The notes under the pieces are model-generated. The model was given only the letters and a program-made list of their open reading frames with translations. It was not told the DNA's origin and did not search any database. Positions 1-6,069 of a DNA stretch of 8,134 nucleotides are shown here, one piece after another. The translations under genes were made by a program, and so were the position numbers. The DNA is from an uncultured Flavobacteriales bacterium (lineage in GTDB: Bacteria > Bacteroidota > Bacteroidia > Flavobacteriales > Weeksellaceae). Within the stretch, counting starts at the first letter, position 1, and every line of letters begins with the position of its first letter. The stretch is from contig CALFIE010000039.1 in NCBI GenBank assembly GCA_937876095.1, forward strand, positions 1-8,134, written 5' to 3'.

Positions 1-55
1 AAACGTATAAACGTACGGCGACCAATCCGGATAATCTTCCGCCAGCGGGTCGACA
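1..55. repeat. 55 bp exact direct repeat, left copy (partner 7360-7414)
   Basis: Every base from 1 to 55 matches 7360-7414 in the same orientation; the match breaks at 56 versus 7415. The left limit is set by the window edge, so the true repeat may be longer. The copies are 7359 bp apart and bracket the recombinase/primase module and the toxin/immunity pair. They could be attachment-site copies or simply paralogous Rhs core sequence. Confidence 0.9.
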
Positions 56-60
56 TTCAA
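1..60 (-). pseudogene. Rhs core fragment, 5'-truncated, continues off the left edge
   Basis: Read on the minus strand, this stretch encodes L-N-V-D-P-L-A-E-D-Y-P-D-W-S-P-Y-V-Y-T-F, the end of the conserved Rhs/YD-repeat core that precedes the variable toxin tip. Bases 1-55 are identical to 7360-7414 in the intact copy, where they encode residues 34-51. The similarity stops abruptly at base 56: the upstream core (YNGKELQ, GARFYMPDIGRWGV) is missing, and an in-frame TAG lies at 61-63 just before a TTG at 58-60. The frame stays open to the left edge, so a toxin tip may follow outside the window. I read it as a displaced or orphan Rhs tip cut from its core. The Rhs assignment is firm; whether anything is expressed from it is unknown. 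Confidence 0.8.
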
Positions 61-123
61 CTAACTCTACTCAATAATTTCCTCGCGCGAACTTGGACTA
101 TTTCAAAAAAACTTCTACTTTTC

Positions 124-169
124 AGCCTTGCATCGGAACTTTTCCGAACTTGATTATCAAGGCTTTTTC
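124..169 (+). terminator. hairpin followed by T-run, possible terminator
   Basis: AGCCTTG (124-130) pairs with CAAGGCT (158-164), and a second stem, TCGGAA (133-138) with TTCCGA (142-147), closes a 3-base loop inside it. A run of five Ts (164-168) follows on the plus strand. The shape is that of an intrinsic terminator, although no plus-strand gene lies upstream in this window. It may insulate the Rhs fragment from transcription, or be a structured repeat. Confidence 0.4.
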
Positions 170-184
170 AAAGGTAAAAATTTA

Positions 185-240
185 TTCAGTTGAAAAATAA
201 AATTCCGTTTAGATTTTTTTCTTTTTCAATTGAAAAAAAA
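185..240. repeat. paired TTCA(G/A)TTGAA dyads, left copy
   Basis: Two dyads, TTCAGTTGAA (185-194) and the perfect palindrome TTTTTCAATTGAAAAA (222-237), lie about 35 bp apart. The same pair in the same order occurs at 7614-7668, with clearly similar sequence between the dyads. On the minus strand both pairs lie ahead of an Rhs core fragment, so they look like copies of one leader or repeat element. A single dyad also occurs at 873-884. Confidence 0.65.
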
Positions 241-419
241 CAATTGATTTTATGATTTTCAAGTTCCGTTATTTCCTGCGACAAGCCAGGCAAGTTTACT
301 CTTTTAGACGCCCAAAAGGACATCTTGCAATATGAAAAAAACACTGTGTTTATTGAAATATGGAAAACTCATCCCTGCTTTTCCCTCGGAGTTTCCCACA
401 TTCCAACAAAGTTCTCACA

Positions 420-431
420 ACAACAGCGACA
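420..431. repeat. 12 bp inverted repeat arm (partner 936-947)
   Basis: ACAACAGCGACA at 420-431 is the exact reverse complement of 936-947. The arms bracket the tandem repeats, the palindrome and the long hairpin. Twelve matching bases over this distance could be chance, but both arms are GC-rich for the region and the right one abuts the long inverted repeat at 951. Confidence 0.4.
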
Positions 432-450
432 ACCTTTATAAATTAATAGG

Positions 451-616
451 TGCGTAAAATAGATACAGGTATTTGACCAACCTGCATAAAAAAGATACAG
501 GTTCTTGGCTAACCTGCGTAAATTAGATACAGGTATCCGACCAACCTGCGTAAATGGGATACAGGTTACTTGATTGACCTGCGTAAATTAGATACAGGTA
601 GGATTTTAACTGCGTA
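451..616. repeat. five tandem 31-33 bp repeats with internal dyads
   Basis: Units start at 451, 483, 515, 547 and 580, with a partial sixth at 611-616. Each opens with a conserved 20-mer close to TGCGTAAATTAGATACAGGT, followed by 11-13 more variable bases that usually end in ACC. The end of one unit and the start of the next form an inverted repeat with the preceding CAGGT (CAGGT at 466, 498, 530 and 562 pairing with ACCTG at 480, 512, 544 and 577). The fifth unit lacks this partner. A degenerate relative (ATAGATACTG) lies near 672. Regular spacing of about three helical turns suggests binding sites for a protein, such as replication iterons or recombinase arm sites. This is inference. Confidence 0.85.
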
Positions 617-722
617 CAAGAATATTCGTTTTTTCATCTTTTGTCACCTCTTAAAGCAGATTTACAAAAAATAGATACTGATTTTCAATAACTTAAACAA
701 CTCTTATGATTCTGTCTCTTTA

Positions 723-738
723 TTTCAGAGCTCTGAAA
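723..738. repeat. 16 bp perfect palindrome
   Basis: TTTCAGAGCTCTGAAA is fully self-complementary. It lies 20 bp before the long hairpin at 759-819. A dimeric DNA-binding protein could use it, but no gene start is adjacent, so no role can be assigned. Confidence 0.6.
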
Positions 739-758
739 GAACAACCACCGATTTTAAC

Positions 759-834
759 GGCAAGATGTGTCTTTGTATATACAAACTTTCCAAGTTTGAT
801 ATCCAAAGACCCTCTTGCCTTTTTTGCAAAAAGG
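759..834 (+). terminator. long layered hairpin with T-run; terminator or small structured RNA
   Basis: Three nested stems stack almost without a break: GGCAAGA (759-765) with TCTTGCC (813-819), GTCTTTG (769-775) with CAAAGAC (804-810), then ATAT (777-780) with ATAT (799-802) and CAAACTT (782-788) with AAGTTTG (792-798) around a TCC loop. That gives about 25 base pairs in 61 nt, with small asymmetric bulges (A781; 766-768 against 811-812). Six Ts (820-825) follow at once, then GCAAAAAGG, which can pair back with CCTTTTT. On the plus strand this is a strong intrinsic terminator shape or the 3' end of a small RNA. The bulged stem also recalls integron attC sites, but the required RYYYAAC/GTTRRRY boxes are absent. 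Confidence 0.6.
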
Positions 835-950
835 GGAAAAAACTTCGGAACTCGTTTTTTATTTTTAAATAATTTCAGTTGAAAAAAATAACAGTAATTG
901 CTGATGAAAGAAAAAAAACTATCGTTATTTTCCGCTGTCGCTGTTGTCGT

Positions 951-1017
951 AAAATGTTAAAATGTGGGTAAAATGGCGGTGGATTTCGCTTCGGCTTTAT
1001 CCACATTTTAACATTTT
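951..1017. repeat. 17 bp perfect inverted repeat forming a large hairpin
   Basis: AAAATGTTAAAATGTGG (951-967) is the exact reverse complement of 1001-1017. Pairing continues inward with one G-T and four A-T pairs (968-972 against 996-1000), giving a stem of about 22 bp with a 23-base loop. No strong T-run follows. A stem this exact in AT-rich DNA suggests maintained function, such as an element end, an origin structure or a recombination site, or an old palindromic insertion. Confidence 0.75.
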
Positions 1018-1419
1018 CGTTGTATTGATAACCTCATTTTCTTTCGGAGACGTAACTGAGCGTTGGCGCATTTTTTCCTTATTTCGGGTGGTTGTTGGTG
1101 CTGGAAAAAAGTCTTTTTCTGTGGCTGGGAAGATTCGGAAAAGGTGTTGGCTAAGATGCGGCTGCTGCGGAGTTTTTTTCAAAAAACGCAGCAACGGAAA
1201 GCATTTTACATAATCCCAAATTATAGGCAAAGATGGTGCTGGTTTGTATGTAGCGTAGTGGAATACAACGTTGTTGCGTTGGCAATTGCGTATAATTTTG
1301 ATTATGTAATTTGCTGTGGCATTAAAGCGTCGGACAAGTTCGGGAAAAGCAGTTGGAGGAAAATGTCTTTTTTATTCGGAGGGCGGGATATTTAATTCAA
1401 AATGCAAGCGTTGGCGTTT

Positions 1420-2283
1420 TTATTTTCTCGGGTGGAACTGGTTTACTGCATTCTGTAAAATTTCCAAATCGGTTTGTTTGTATTCTTCTGTGCTGGAACT
1501 TCTGCGATGTCCGATAAATATTTGTACAACTCGTAAATCGTTTCCGGATTTTAATAAATTGGCGATGACACTTTGACGGATTTTCAGCGGTTGGATTCGT
1601 TCGTTTTTTGGTTTGTCTTCGTTGATAATTCTGCTTATTCCGTGAGGATTTAAAGCGATTCCGAACTTTGATAATATAAAATGGTTTTCAGTTGTTGGTT
1701 GTCGGTTGTTGGTCAAAATCTGCTGTCTTTCTTCTAAATATTTTTGGAACAATATAATTTGATTGGCTTTTAACGGCAATTTTCTTGCATTGGTTTTTCC
1801 GCCTTTTTCGATTTGGATTTCTGCGGTTTCCAGATTAATATCTTCCAATTTCAGTGCTGTGATTTCATTCACTAATAATGCTTGATTGATGAGTAAACTG
1901 ATAACAACCTGGTTTCTCGTTTTTAAAGTTTTATCTTTAGGATTGTGGCTTTCCAAAAGGTTTTCCAATTCTTCTTTGCTGTAGAGTTTTTCCGTTGCAA
2001 TGCTTCGGTTTACTTTGTCTTTCAGATTGAGTTTTAAACACGGATGGTCGTTTCTTTGCCCTATTTCAATTAAATATTTGTAGTAGATTTTTATTGCAAA
2101 CAAGTTGTTTCTTAAGGTTTTCGGATTTAGATTTTGTTTTCTTAAATATTCAATGTATTGTAGGATTTCCTTTAGTGCAGCGGTTTTCTCTTTTCCGTTT
2201 TGATAGTCTGTAAATCTTTTTATTAAGGCTTTTAAATTCTTGGTTTTATAGTTTTCTTTCAAATAATCATCTAAAGTTTTCAT
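1420..2283 (-). CDS. tyrosine recombinase family protein with degenerate catalytic centre
   Basis: The 287-residue product has the shape of a phage integrase-type tyrosine recombinase: a helical N-terminal DNA-binding domain (about 1-90) and a catalytic fold (about 100-280). Residues still in place are a beta-hairpin lysine (K160, in EKGGK), R236, H259 (FIGH) and the nucleophile position Y268. By alignment with its neighbour, the first catalytic arginine is replaced by L137 (AL-L-VNEI where GL-R-VAEL is expected) and the HxxR histidine by L233; the next position is Q237. It is therefore unlikely to cleave DNA efficiently alone. Its ATG overlaps the stop of the intact recombinase as ATGA, so the two are probably translationally coupled and may work as a heteromer. 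Alternatively it is a decaying duplicate, but the frame is unbroken. Confidence 0.88.
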   Translation of the reverse strand: MKTLDDYLKENYKTKNLKALIKRFTDYQNGKEKTAALKEILQYIEYLRKQNLNPKTLRNNLFAIKIYYKYLIEIGQRNDHPCLKLNLKDKVNRSIATEKLYSKEELENLLESHNPKDKTLKTRNQVVISLLINQALLVNEITALKLEDINLETAEIQIEKGGKTNARKLPLKANQIILFQKYLEERQQILTNNRQPTTENHFILSKFGIALNPHGISRIINEDKPKNERIQPLKIRQSVIANLLKSGNDLRVVQIFIGHRRSSSTEEYKQTDLEILQNAVNQFHPRK

Positions 2284-3149
2284 CCATATTCTTTTAAATT
2301 TTTGAGTTGGTTTTTATTGATATGCGTGTAAATTTCTGTAGTTTCTAACTGTGAGTGTCCTAAAAAATCTCTCACTTTTTCAAGCTCCATTCCGTTTTCT
2401 AATAAGTGTGTTGCAATCGAGTGTCTTAGGCTATGAATACTGATTTTTTTAATTCTTTCTTCAGATATTTCTATGTTCTTCAGTAGTTTTTTTAAGGTAG
2501 AGTTATAAGTCCATTCCTGCATTCTGTCGCCTTTTGCATTGGTAATCAAATATTTTTCTTCTTCAGTTGAAAATAAAAATTCTTCGATTTCAGTTTTAAT
2601 TTTTTCAGTCATAGGAATAATTCTTCTCTTGTTAAATTTTCCTTTTGGAACAATCAATAAATTTTCCTTCAGATAAATATCTTCTTTGTTTACTGCAACG
2701 AGTTCCGCAACTCTTAATCCACATCCGTAAGCTAAATTTAAAATTGTCTTTTCCTTTAAATCTGCGATTTTGTAAAGGTTTTTTATTTCTTCTTGAGTAA
2801 CAATTTCTCTTACAAAATCATTTTCATAATTCTTCGGATATGGAATATTGATTTGTAAAAGATTGGGTGATTTCCCTAACTCAAAAAGCATTTCGTAAAA
2901 GCCCGATATTCCTAAAATAATATCATAAATCGTTTTAGGTTTCAGCCGTTCTGTTCCGATTACTTTATTCGTTCTTTGCTGTAAATAATGGTAATATTTT
3001 AAAATTTCAGATTCTGTAATTTCCCGATAATCTTTCCCCGAAAATTCTAAAAATCCTCTAATATCTAAATATCTTTTTCTCGCTGTTTCTTCTCTGTAAC
3101 CTTTTACCAGTAAGTAATTGTAGTAATTTTTTAAAGTTTCATCTATCAT
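2280..3149 (-). CDS. tyrosine recombinase/integrase (XerC/D-like), intact active site
   Basis: This 289-residue protein has an N-terminal SAM-like core-binding domain (about 1-100) and a full tyrosine recombinase catalytic domain. All six expected residues are visible: R146 (YGCGLRVAEL), K169 (VPKGKFNKRR), H239 and R242 (IHSLRHS), H265 (DFLGHS) and the nucleophile Y274 (TEIYTH). The family cuts and rejoins DNA at short paired sites through a 3'-phosphotyrosine link. The length is close to Xer-type enzymes, but pairing with a second recombinase and a primase points to a mobile-element enzyme rather than the chromosomal dimer-resolution pair. It starts 63 bp after the primase stop in the same orientation and ends in a 4 bp overlap with the next recombinase, so the three genes probably share a transcript. 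Confidence 0.95.
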   Translation of the reverse strand: MIDETLKNYYNYLLVKGYREETARKRYLDIRGFLEFSGKDYREITESEILKYYHYLQQRTNKVIGTERLKPKTIYDIILGISGFYEMLFELGKSPNLLQINIPYPKNYENDFVREIVTQEEIKNLYKIADLKEKTILNLAYGCGLRVAELVAVNKEDIYLKENLLIVPKGKFNKRRIIPMTEKIKTEIEEFLFSTEEEKYLITNAKGDRMQEWTYNSTLKKLLKNIEISEERIKKISIHSLRHSIATHLLENGMELEKVRDFLGHSQLETTEIYTHINKNQLKNLKEYG

Positions 3150-3212
3150 CTTTTTTATAAGTATGACGGTTTTGCTTTTGAGTTTTCTATGGAAAATGGA
3201 AACAAACTATTT

Positions 3213-5546
3213 TCAATGGTTAACTAATTGATTTTTAACAAGTCTTGTTTCCGTTTTGCTTCCGCTTGTTTCCGATTTTAGTTTTTCTATTATCATACGA
3301 AAATGTTCTTTCAATTCTTGCCGAACCTTTTGTATATCGTCACTATAACCAATTTTATAAGTAAATCCTTTGTTTACAAATCCTTTCTGTTTTAGATATT
3401 CCAAACGAACTAATTCATTCAGATAAACCTGCAATTGACTTTTTTTAAAACCCGTATATTCCATTGCTTCAAAACGGTTAAATTCCCTTTGTTCAAAGCG
3501 TTTCTTTAACTTTTCTAAAAACTGTCTCAGACTTCCATCCAGTTCGTCAATTTTCAAAATAATACTCTCGAATAAAATCTCAATTCCCTGTTCTAAATCT
3601 TCGATTTCTGTAATTAATTTTCCGTCATTGGTTTGATTTCTTTGGTATTGATTTAAGATTGTAATTTGTTTAATAATACTTTGCACCATTTCATTCAAAC
3701 GCCTTTTGTTCTTAACTTTATCGGGTAATTGTAATTCCATTGCATAGGGATTTATCACTTCATAATATTTCAGATTTCTAACGAGTTTCTGTATAAATTC
3801 TATGGATTTTTGTTCATTATTTTTATCAATCTTTCCTGCATTTTTCAGGTTTTGATAATCAATAATTTTCTTGGTTTGTTCTTCACTTTCATTGATTGCC
3901 ACGATAAAACTTCTGTTCATATTATCCTCATACAATTCTCCTTTGGTCGTTGCAGAAAGGGAACTAAACTGACCTTTCACGATTTTATGACTAGATTTAT
4001 TATTTCCCTTTTTATCCTTGATGGTTACAGAACTTCTTAGAACTTGGTTCGATATAAATTCCCTCAAAGCATACAACGCATCTTCTTTTAATCCGTCTAA
4101 ATCTTCGATGATGATTATCTTTTGGAACAGGTCAAATTCTCCCCAATTGTACAAACTGCTTTCCGTAATTCTTGTAAATCTCAACACATCTTCCTGTGGC
4201 ATTAAATCCGCTATTCTGCTTATAATATGCGTTTTTCCGCTTCCGCTTGAACCTTGCACTATTCCGTGCAATGGGCTTTTATTTAAGTAACTTATCGTAA
4301 TTAAAAACAATAATAATCGGCTGTTTTCTTCCCCGATGATGCCGGATTTTTCTATGAGTTTGTTAAGTTCTTGTAGTAAACCTTTTTGCTCCAAAAAGTC
4401 GATAACTGTTTTCGGTTCTGCTCGTGGTTCTGTTTCTGTAACTTTGATTTTTTCAAAATTTTCTTTTTCAGTTGAAAGAAAAATATCTTTTCTATTCTTC
4501 AGTAATTCTAAAAATATATTTTCATCGTGTAATTGCAGTGTTTCGTTTACATCATTATTTGGAAGTTCTACACTTGATATTTTAATGTTTTGGATTTCTT
4601 CCTGCAGAACTTTTCCGTATTTCTCAACTGCTGTTTTTCCCGCTTCATCCTGGTCAAAACAGAAAATAATTTCCTCCAATTGTGTTAATTGGCTGACCGC
4701 CACGGTCATTTCTTCATTCAATCCGTTTGTTCCAAAACACGCTACAATACTATAATTTTCTGCAATCTCTTTTATCTGAAGTAATGAAGCTGCATCTATA
4801 ATCGCTTCCGTTAAAATCAGTTTTTTAGTTTCCTTTTTAGGATAATTCGGATAAATTCCACTACGATTTTTTAAATAAAAATGTTTAGAATTCTCTTTGT
4901 CTAAAACACTTCTTCCGTAAAAACTTACAATTTCATTCTGCTGATTTCTTAATGGAAAAATCAAACATTTATTCGCAAAAATTCCAAACGCTTTTTCCCC
5001 AGTTCTTCCTGTAATTCCTTTATCAATCAATAATCCCGCTTCAACGCATTGCTGTATTAATTGCTCGTCTTTCCTCGTTCCGTGATGGAACTGTCCCGAG
5101 TTAAATCCGATTTCCAATCCTTCCTTATTTTCTCCAAATGCAATTTTTAAACTTCGCTTTTCTGCATATTCTTTTGCAGGATTGGAATTGTAAATTCCTT
5201 TTCTAAAACTCTTAAATATTTTCTCTAAAAATTCCGTGTCGGACTGACGTTTATTTTCAATAATTTTAGGTTTTATAATTGTAGGAACTTCGGAACGGAT
5301 TAAACTTTGTGCTTTCTTTATCGCTTCGTGTTTCGTAAGTTTTTCAAAATCTTCTATAAATTGTATCACGTCTCCGGTTTTTCCGCAAGCGTGGCATTTG
5401 TAAAAATTCTTCTCCAAATTCACCTGCAAACTCGGTTTTCTGTCTTCGTGCATAAAGCATTTAAGCATATTGTTTTTGGGTTGCAGGTCATAATGCTTCA
5501 GGACTTCGGATAATTGTAAACGTTCTTTGATTTCGGGGATTTCCAT
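3213..5546 (-). CDS. CHC2 zinc finger/TOPRIM DNA primase fused to P-loop ATPase
   Basis: The 777-residue protein combines DNA-replication domains. Residues 26-66 form a DnaG-type zinc finger with C30, H33, C51 and C54 (CHACGKTGDVIQF). A TOPRIM domain follows, with E247 in LTEAIIDA and the acidic FCFDQDEAG at 296-303. The second half is a P-loop ATPase: Walker A GSSGSGKT (432-439), Walker B IIIIEDLDG (477-485), and a likely arginine finger at R545 (NMNRSF). The tail (about 690-730) reads like a winged helix. The order is that of primase-helicases of phages, plasmids and integrative elements, which prime and open DNA at an origin; the role here is inferred. It is first in the operon with two recombinases and is transcribed away from the XRE regulator. 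No relaxase, capsid or transfer gene is present in the window. Confidence 0.9.
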   Translation of the reverse strand: MEIPEIKERLQLSEVLKHYDLQPKNNMLKCFMHEDRKPSLQVNLEKNFYKCHACGKTGDVIQFIEDFEKLTKHEAIKKAQSLIRSEVPTIIKPKIIENKRQSDTEFLEKIFKSFRKGIYNSNPAKEYAEKRSLKIAFGENKEGLEIGFNSGQFHHGTRKDEQLIQQCVEAGLLIDKGITGRTGEKAFGIFANKCLIFPLRNQQNEIVSFYGRSVLDKENSKHFYLKNRSGIYPNYPKKETKKLILTEAIIDAASLLQIKEIAENYSIVACFGTNGLNEEMTVAVSQLTQLEEIIFCFDQDEAGKTAVEKYGKVLQEEIQNIKISSVELPNNDVNETLQLHDENIFLELLKNRKDIFLSTEKENFEKIKVTETEPRAEPKTVIDFLEQKGLLQELNKLIEKSGIIGEENSRLLLFLITISYLNKSPLHGIVQGSSGSGKTHIISRIADLMPQEDVLRFTRITESSLYNWGEFDLFQKIIIIEDLDGLKEDALYALREFISNQVLRSSVTIKDKKGNNKSSHKIVKGQFSSLSATTKGELYEDNMNRSFIVAINESEEQTKKIIDYQNLKNAGKIDKNNEQKSIEFIQKLVRNLKYYEVINPYAMELQLPDKVKNKRRLNEMVQSIIKQITILNQYQRNQTNDGKLITEIEDLEQGIEILFESIILKIDELDGSLRQFLEKLKKRFEQREFNRFEAMEYTGFKKSQLQVYLNELVRLEYLKQKGFVNKGFTYKIGYSDDIQKVRQELKEHFRMIIEKLKSETSGSKTETRLVKNQLVNH

Positions 5547-5582
5547 TGATTATTTTTTTTGAAAAAAGTTTAATCCTACATA

Positions 5583-5601
5583 TTTGTAGCAAATCTACAA
5601 A
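5583..5601. promoter_or_regulatory. 7 bp inverted repeat, candidate XRE operator
   Basis: TTTGTAG (5583-5589) and CTACAAA (5595-5601) form a perfect inverted repeat with a 5-base centre. It covers the predicted -7 box of the primase promoter (5590-5597), so a bound repressor would block that promoter. A further CTACA at 5576-5580 gives an overlapping half-site. Confidence 0.55.
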
Positions 5602-5621
5602 CTTTGTATTAAACAACCAAA
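5590..5621 (-). promoter_or_regulatory. predicted Bacteroidota-type promoter of the primase operon
   Basis: On the minus strand TTTG (5621-5618) is followed after 20 bases by TAGATTTG (5597-5590), matching the Bacteroidota -33 TTTG and -7 TAnnTTTG boxes. The primase ATG lies about 44 bases further on. The match is by eye and the -7 box overlaps the candidate operator. Confidence 0.5.
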
Positions 5622-5654
5622 CATTACTGATTTTTATCCTACATCTTTTAATTG

Positions 5655-5662
5655 TATATTTG
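5655..5662 (+). promoter_or_regulatory. predicted -7 box of the XRE gene promoter
   Basis: TATATTTG fits the Bacteroidota TAnnTTTG -7 element and lies 37 bases before the ATG at 5700. No clear TTTG -33 box is seen at the usual distance, only a T-run (5631-5635), so the promoter may be weak or depend on a protein. Confidence 0.4.
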
Positions 5663-5699
5663 TTTTTAATTAAGATTTTAAGCATTAAATCCTACAGAT

Positions 5700-6032
5700 A
5701 TGACCTTTGGAGAACGTTTAACAGTAGTAAGAAAAAGAAAAAACCTGTCTCAAGCGGACATAGGTAAAAAGATTGGTATTAATGGAGATGCTTATGGAAG
5801 ATACGAACGTAACGAAGTAAGACCAACCATAGAAATGGCGGTTAAAATCTCGCAAGCCCTTGAAGTTTCTCTGGATTTCTTAACGGGTAACTCTGATGTG
5901 GAACTTGACAAAGCCACTCTTGACAGAGTGCAGGAAGTTACCAAGCTTACAGAAAAAGACAAGGATTACATTTTTGTAACCCTTGATGCTCTCATTCGTG
6001 ATTTTAAAAATAAACACGCTTATAGTAAATAA
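5700..6032 (+). CDS. XRE-family helix-turn-helix transcriptional regulator
   Basis: The 110-residue protein has a Cro/C1-type helix-turn-helix at about residues 4-62: FGERLTVVRKRKNLSQADIGKKIG, then the recognition-helix region with YGRYERNEVRPTIEMAVKISQALEVSLDFLTG. The tail (about 68-105) is charged and probably helical, suited to dimerisation. It is transcribed away from the primase/recombinase operon across a gap with repeated CTACA/TGTAG half-sites, so it probably represses that operon and itself. I see no peptidase or toxin domain, so an antitoxin role has no support here. The ATG is preceded by CCTACAGAT with no Shine-Dalgarno sequence, normal for this phylum. The family call is secure; the target is inferred from position. 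Confidence 0.93.
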   Translation: MTFGERLTVVRKRKNLSQADIGKKIGINGDAYGRYERNEVRPTIEMAVKISQALEVSLDFLTGNSDVELDKATLDRVQEVTKLTEKDKDYIFVTLDALIRDFKNKHAYSK

Positions 6033-6033
6033 T

Positions 6034-6057
6034 AAACCCCGCTTTTTAGCGGAGTTT
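6034..6057. terminator. hairpin terminator between convergent genes
   Basis: AAAC-C-CCGCT (6034-6043) pairs with AGCGG-A-GTTT (6048-6057) around a TTTT loop, with one C/A mismatch. It lies 1 base after the XRE stop and 12 bases beyond the immunity gene stop, and T-rich sequence follows on both strands. It probably ends transcription from both sides. Confidence 0.8.
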
Positions 6058-6069
6058 GTTATTTTGTTA

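Larger units (their letters stand above)
56..1419. other. 1.36 kb gene-free, repeat-rich region
   Basis: I find no convincing gene here. The open frames at 962-1395 on either strand have unnatural composition (many W, C, F and R residues on the plus strand), overlap each other and match no family I know. Instead the stretch holds hairpins, tandem repeats and palindromes, listed separately. The octamer GCGTTGGC occurs three times (1060-1067, 1276-1283, 1408-1415), and a 10 bp palindrome ACAACGTTGT lies at 1265-1274. It sits downstream of the recombinase operon, so it may be the non-coding end of a mobile element, with cis-acting sites for replication or recombination; that role is inference. 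Confidence 0.6.
5547..5699. promoter_or_regulatory. divergent control region between primase operon and XRE regulator
   Basis: This 153 bp AT-rich gap drives genes in both directions. It carries three direct copies of TCCTACA (5574-5580, 5637-5643, 5690-5696), the last ending four bases before the regulator's ATG, plus one inverted repeat described separately. Regularly placed CTACA/TGTAG half-sites in front of a small HTH gene fit autoregulation by that protein together with control of the primase operon, as in phage-type lysogeny switches. The binding protein is inferred. Confidence 0.6.

Noticed and set aside
451..616. CRISPR array
   Set aside because: Units are only 31-33 bp in total, the variable part is 11-13 bp and partly conserved, and no cas gene is present.
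759..819. Integron attC site
   Set aside because: The bulged stem is similar in shape, but the RYYYAAC and GTTRRRY boxes are missing and the recombinases lack any recognisable integron-integrase insertion.
962..1395. Overlapping plus-strand open frames of 83 and 110 codons and a minus-strand frame of 77 codons
   Set aside because: Residue composition is unnatural, the frames overlap each other on both strands, and no family motif is visible. The minus-strand frame reads somewhat better but starts without context and crosses the inverted repeat.
1420..3149. Chromosomal XerC/XerD pair
   Set aside because: One partner lacks essential catalytic residues, the genes overlap, and they sit with a mobile-type primase; chromosomal xer genes are usually separate and fully conserved.
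5700..6032. XRE protein as antitoxin of a toxin-antitoxin pair
   Set aside because: No small toxin gene lies beside it; its neighbours are the divergent primase operon and, beyond a terminator, the convergent SUKH gene.
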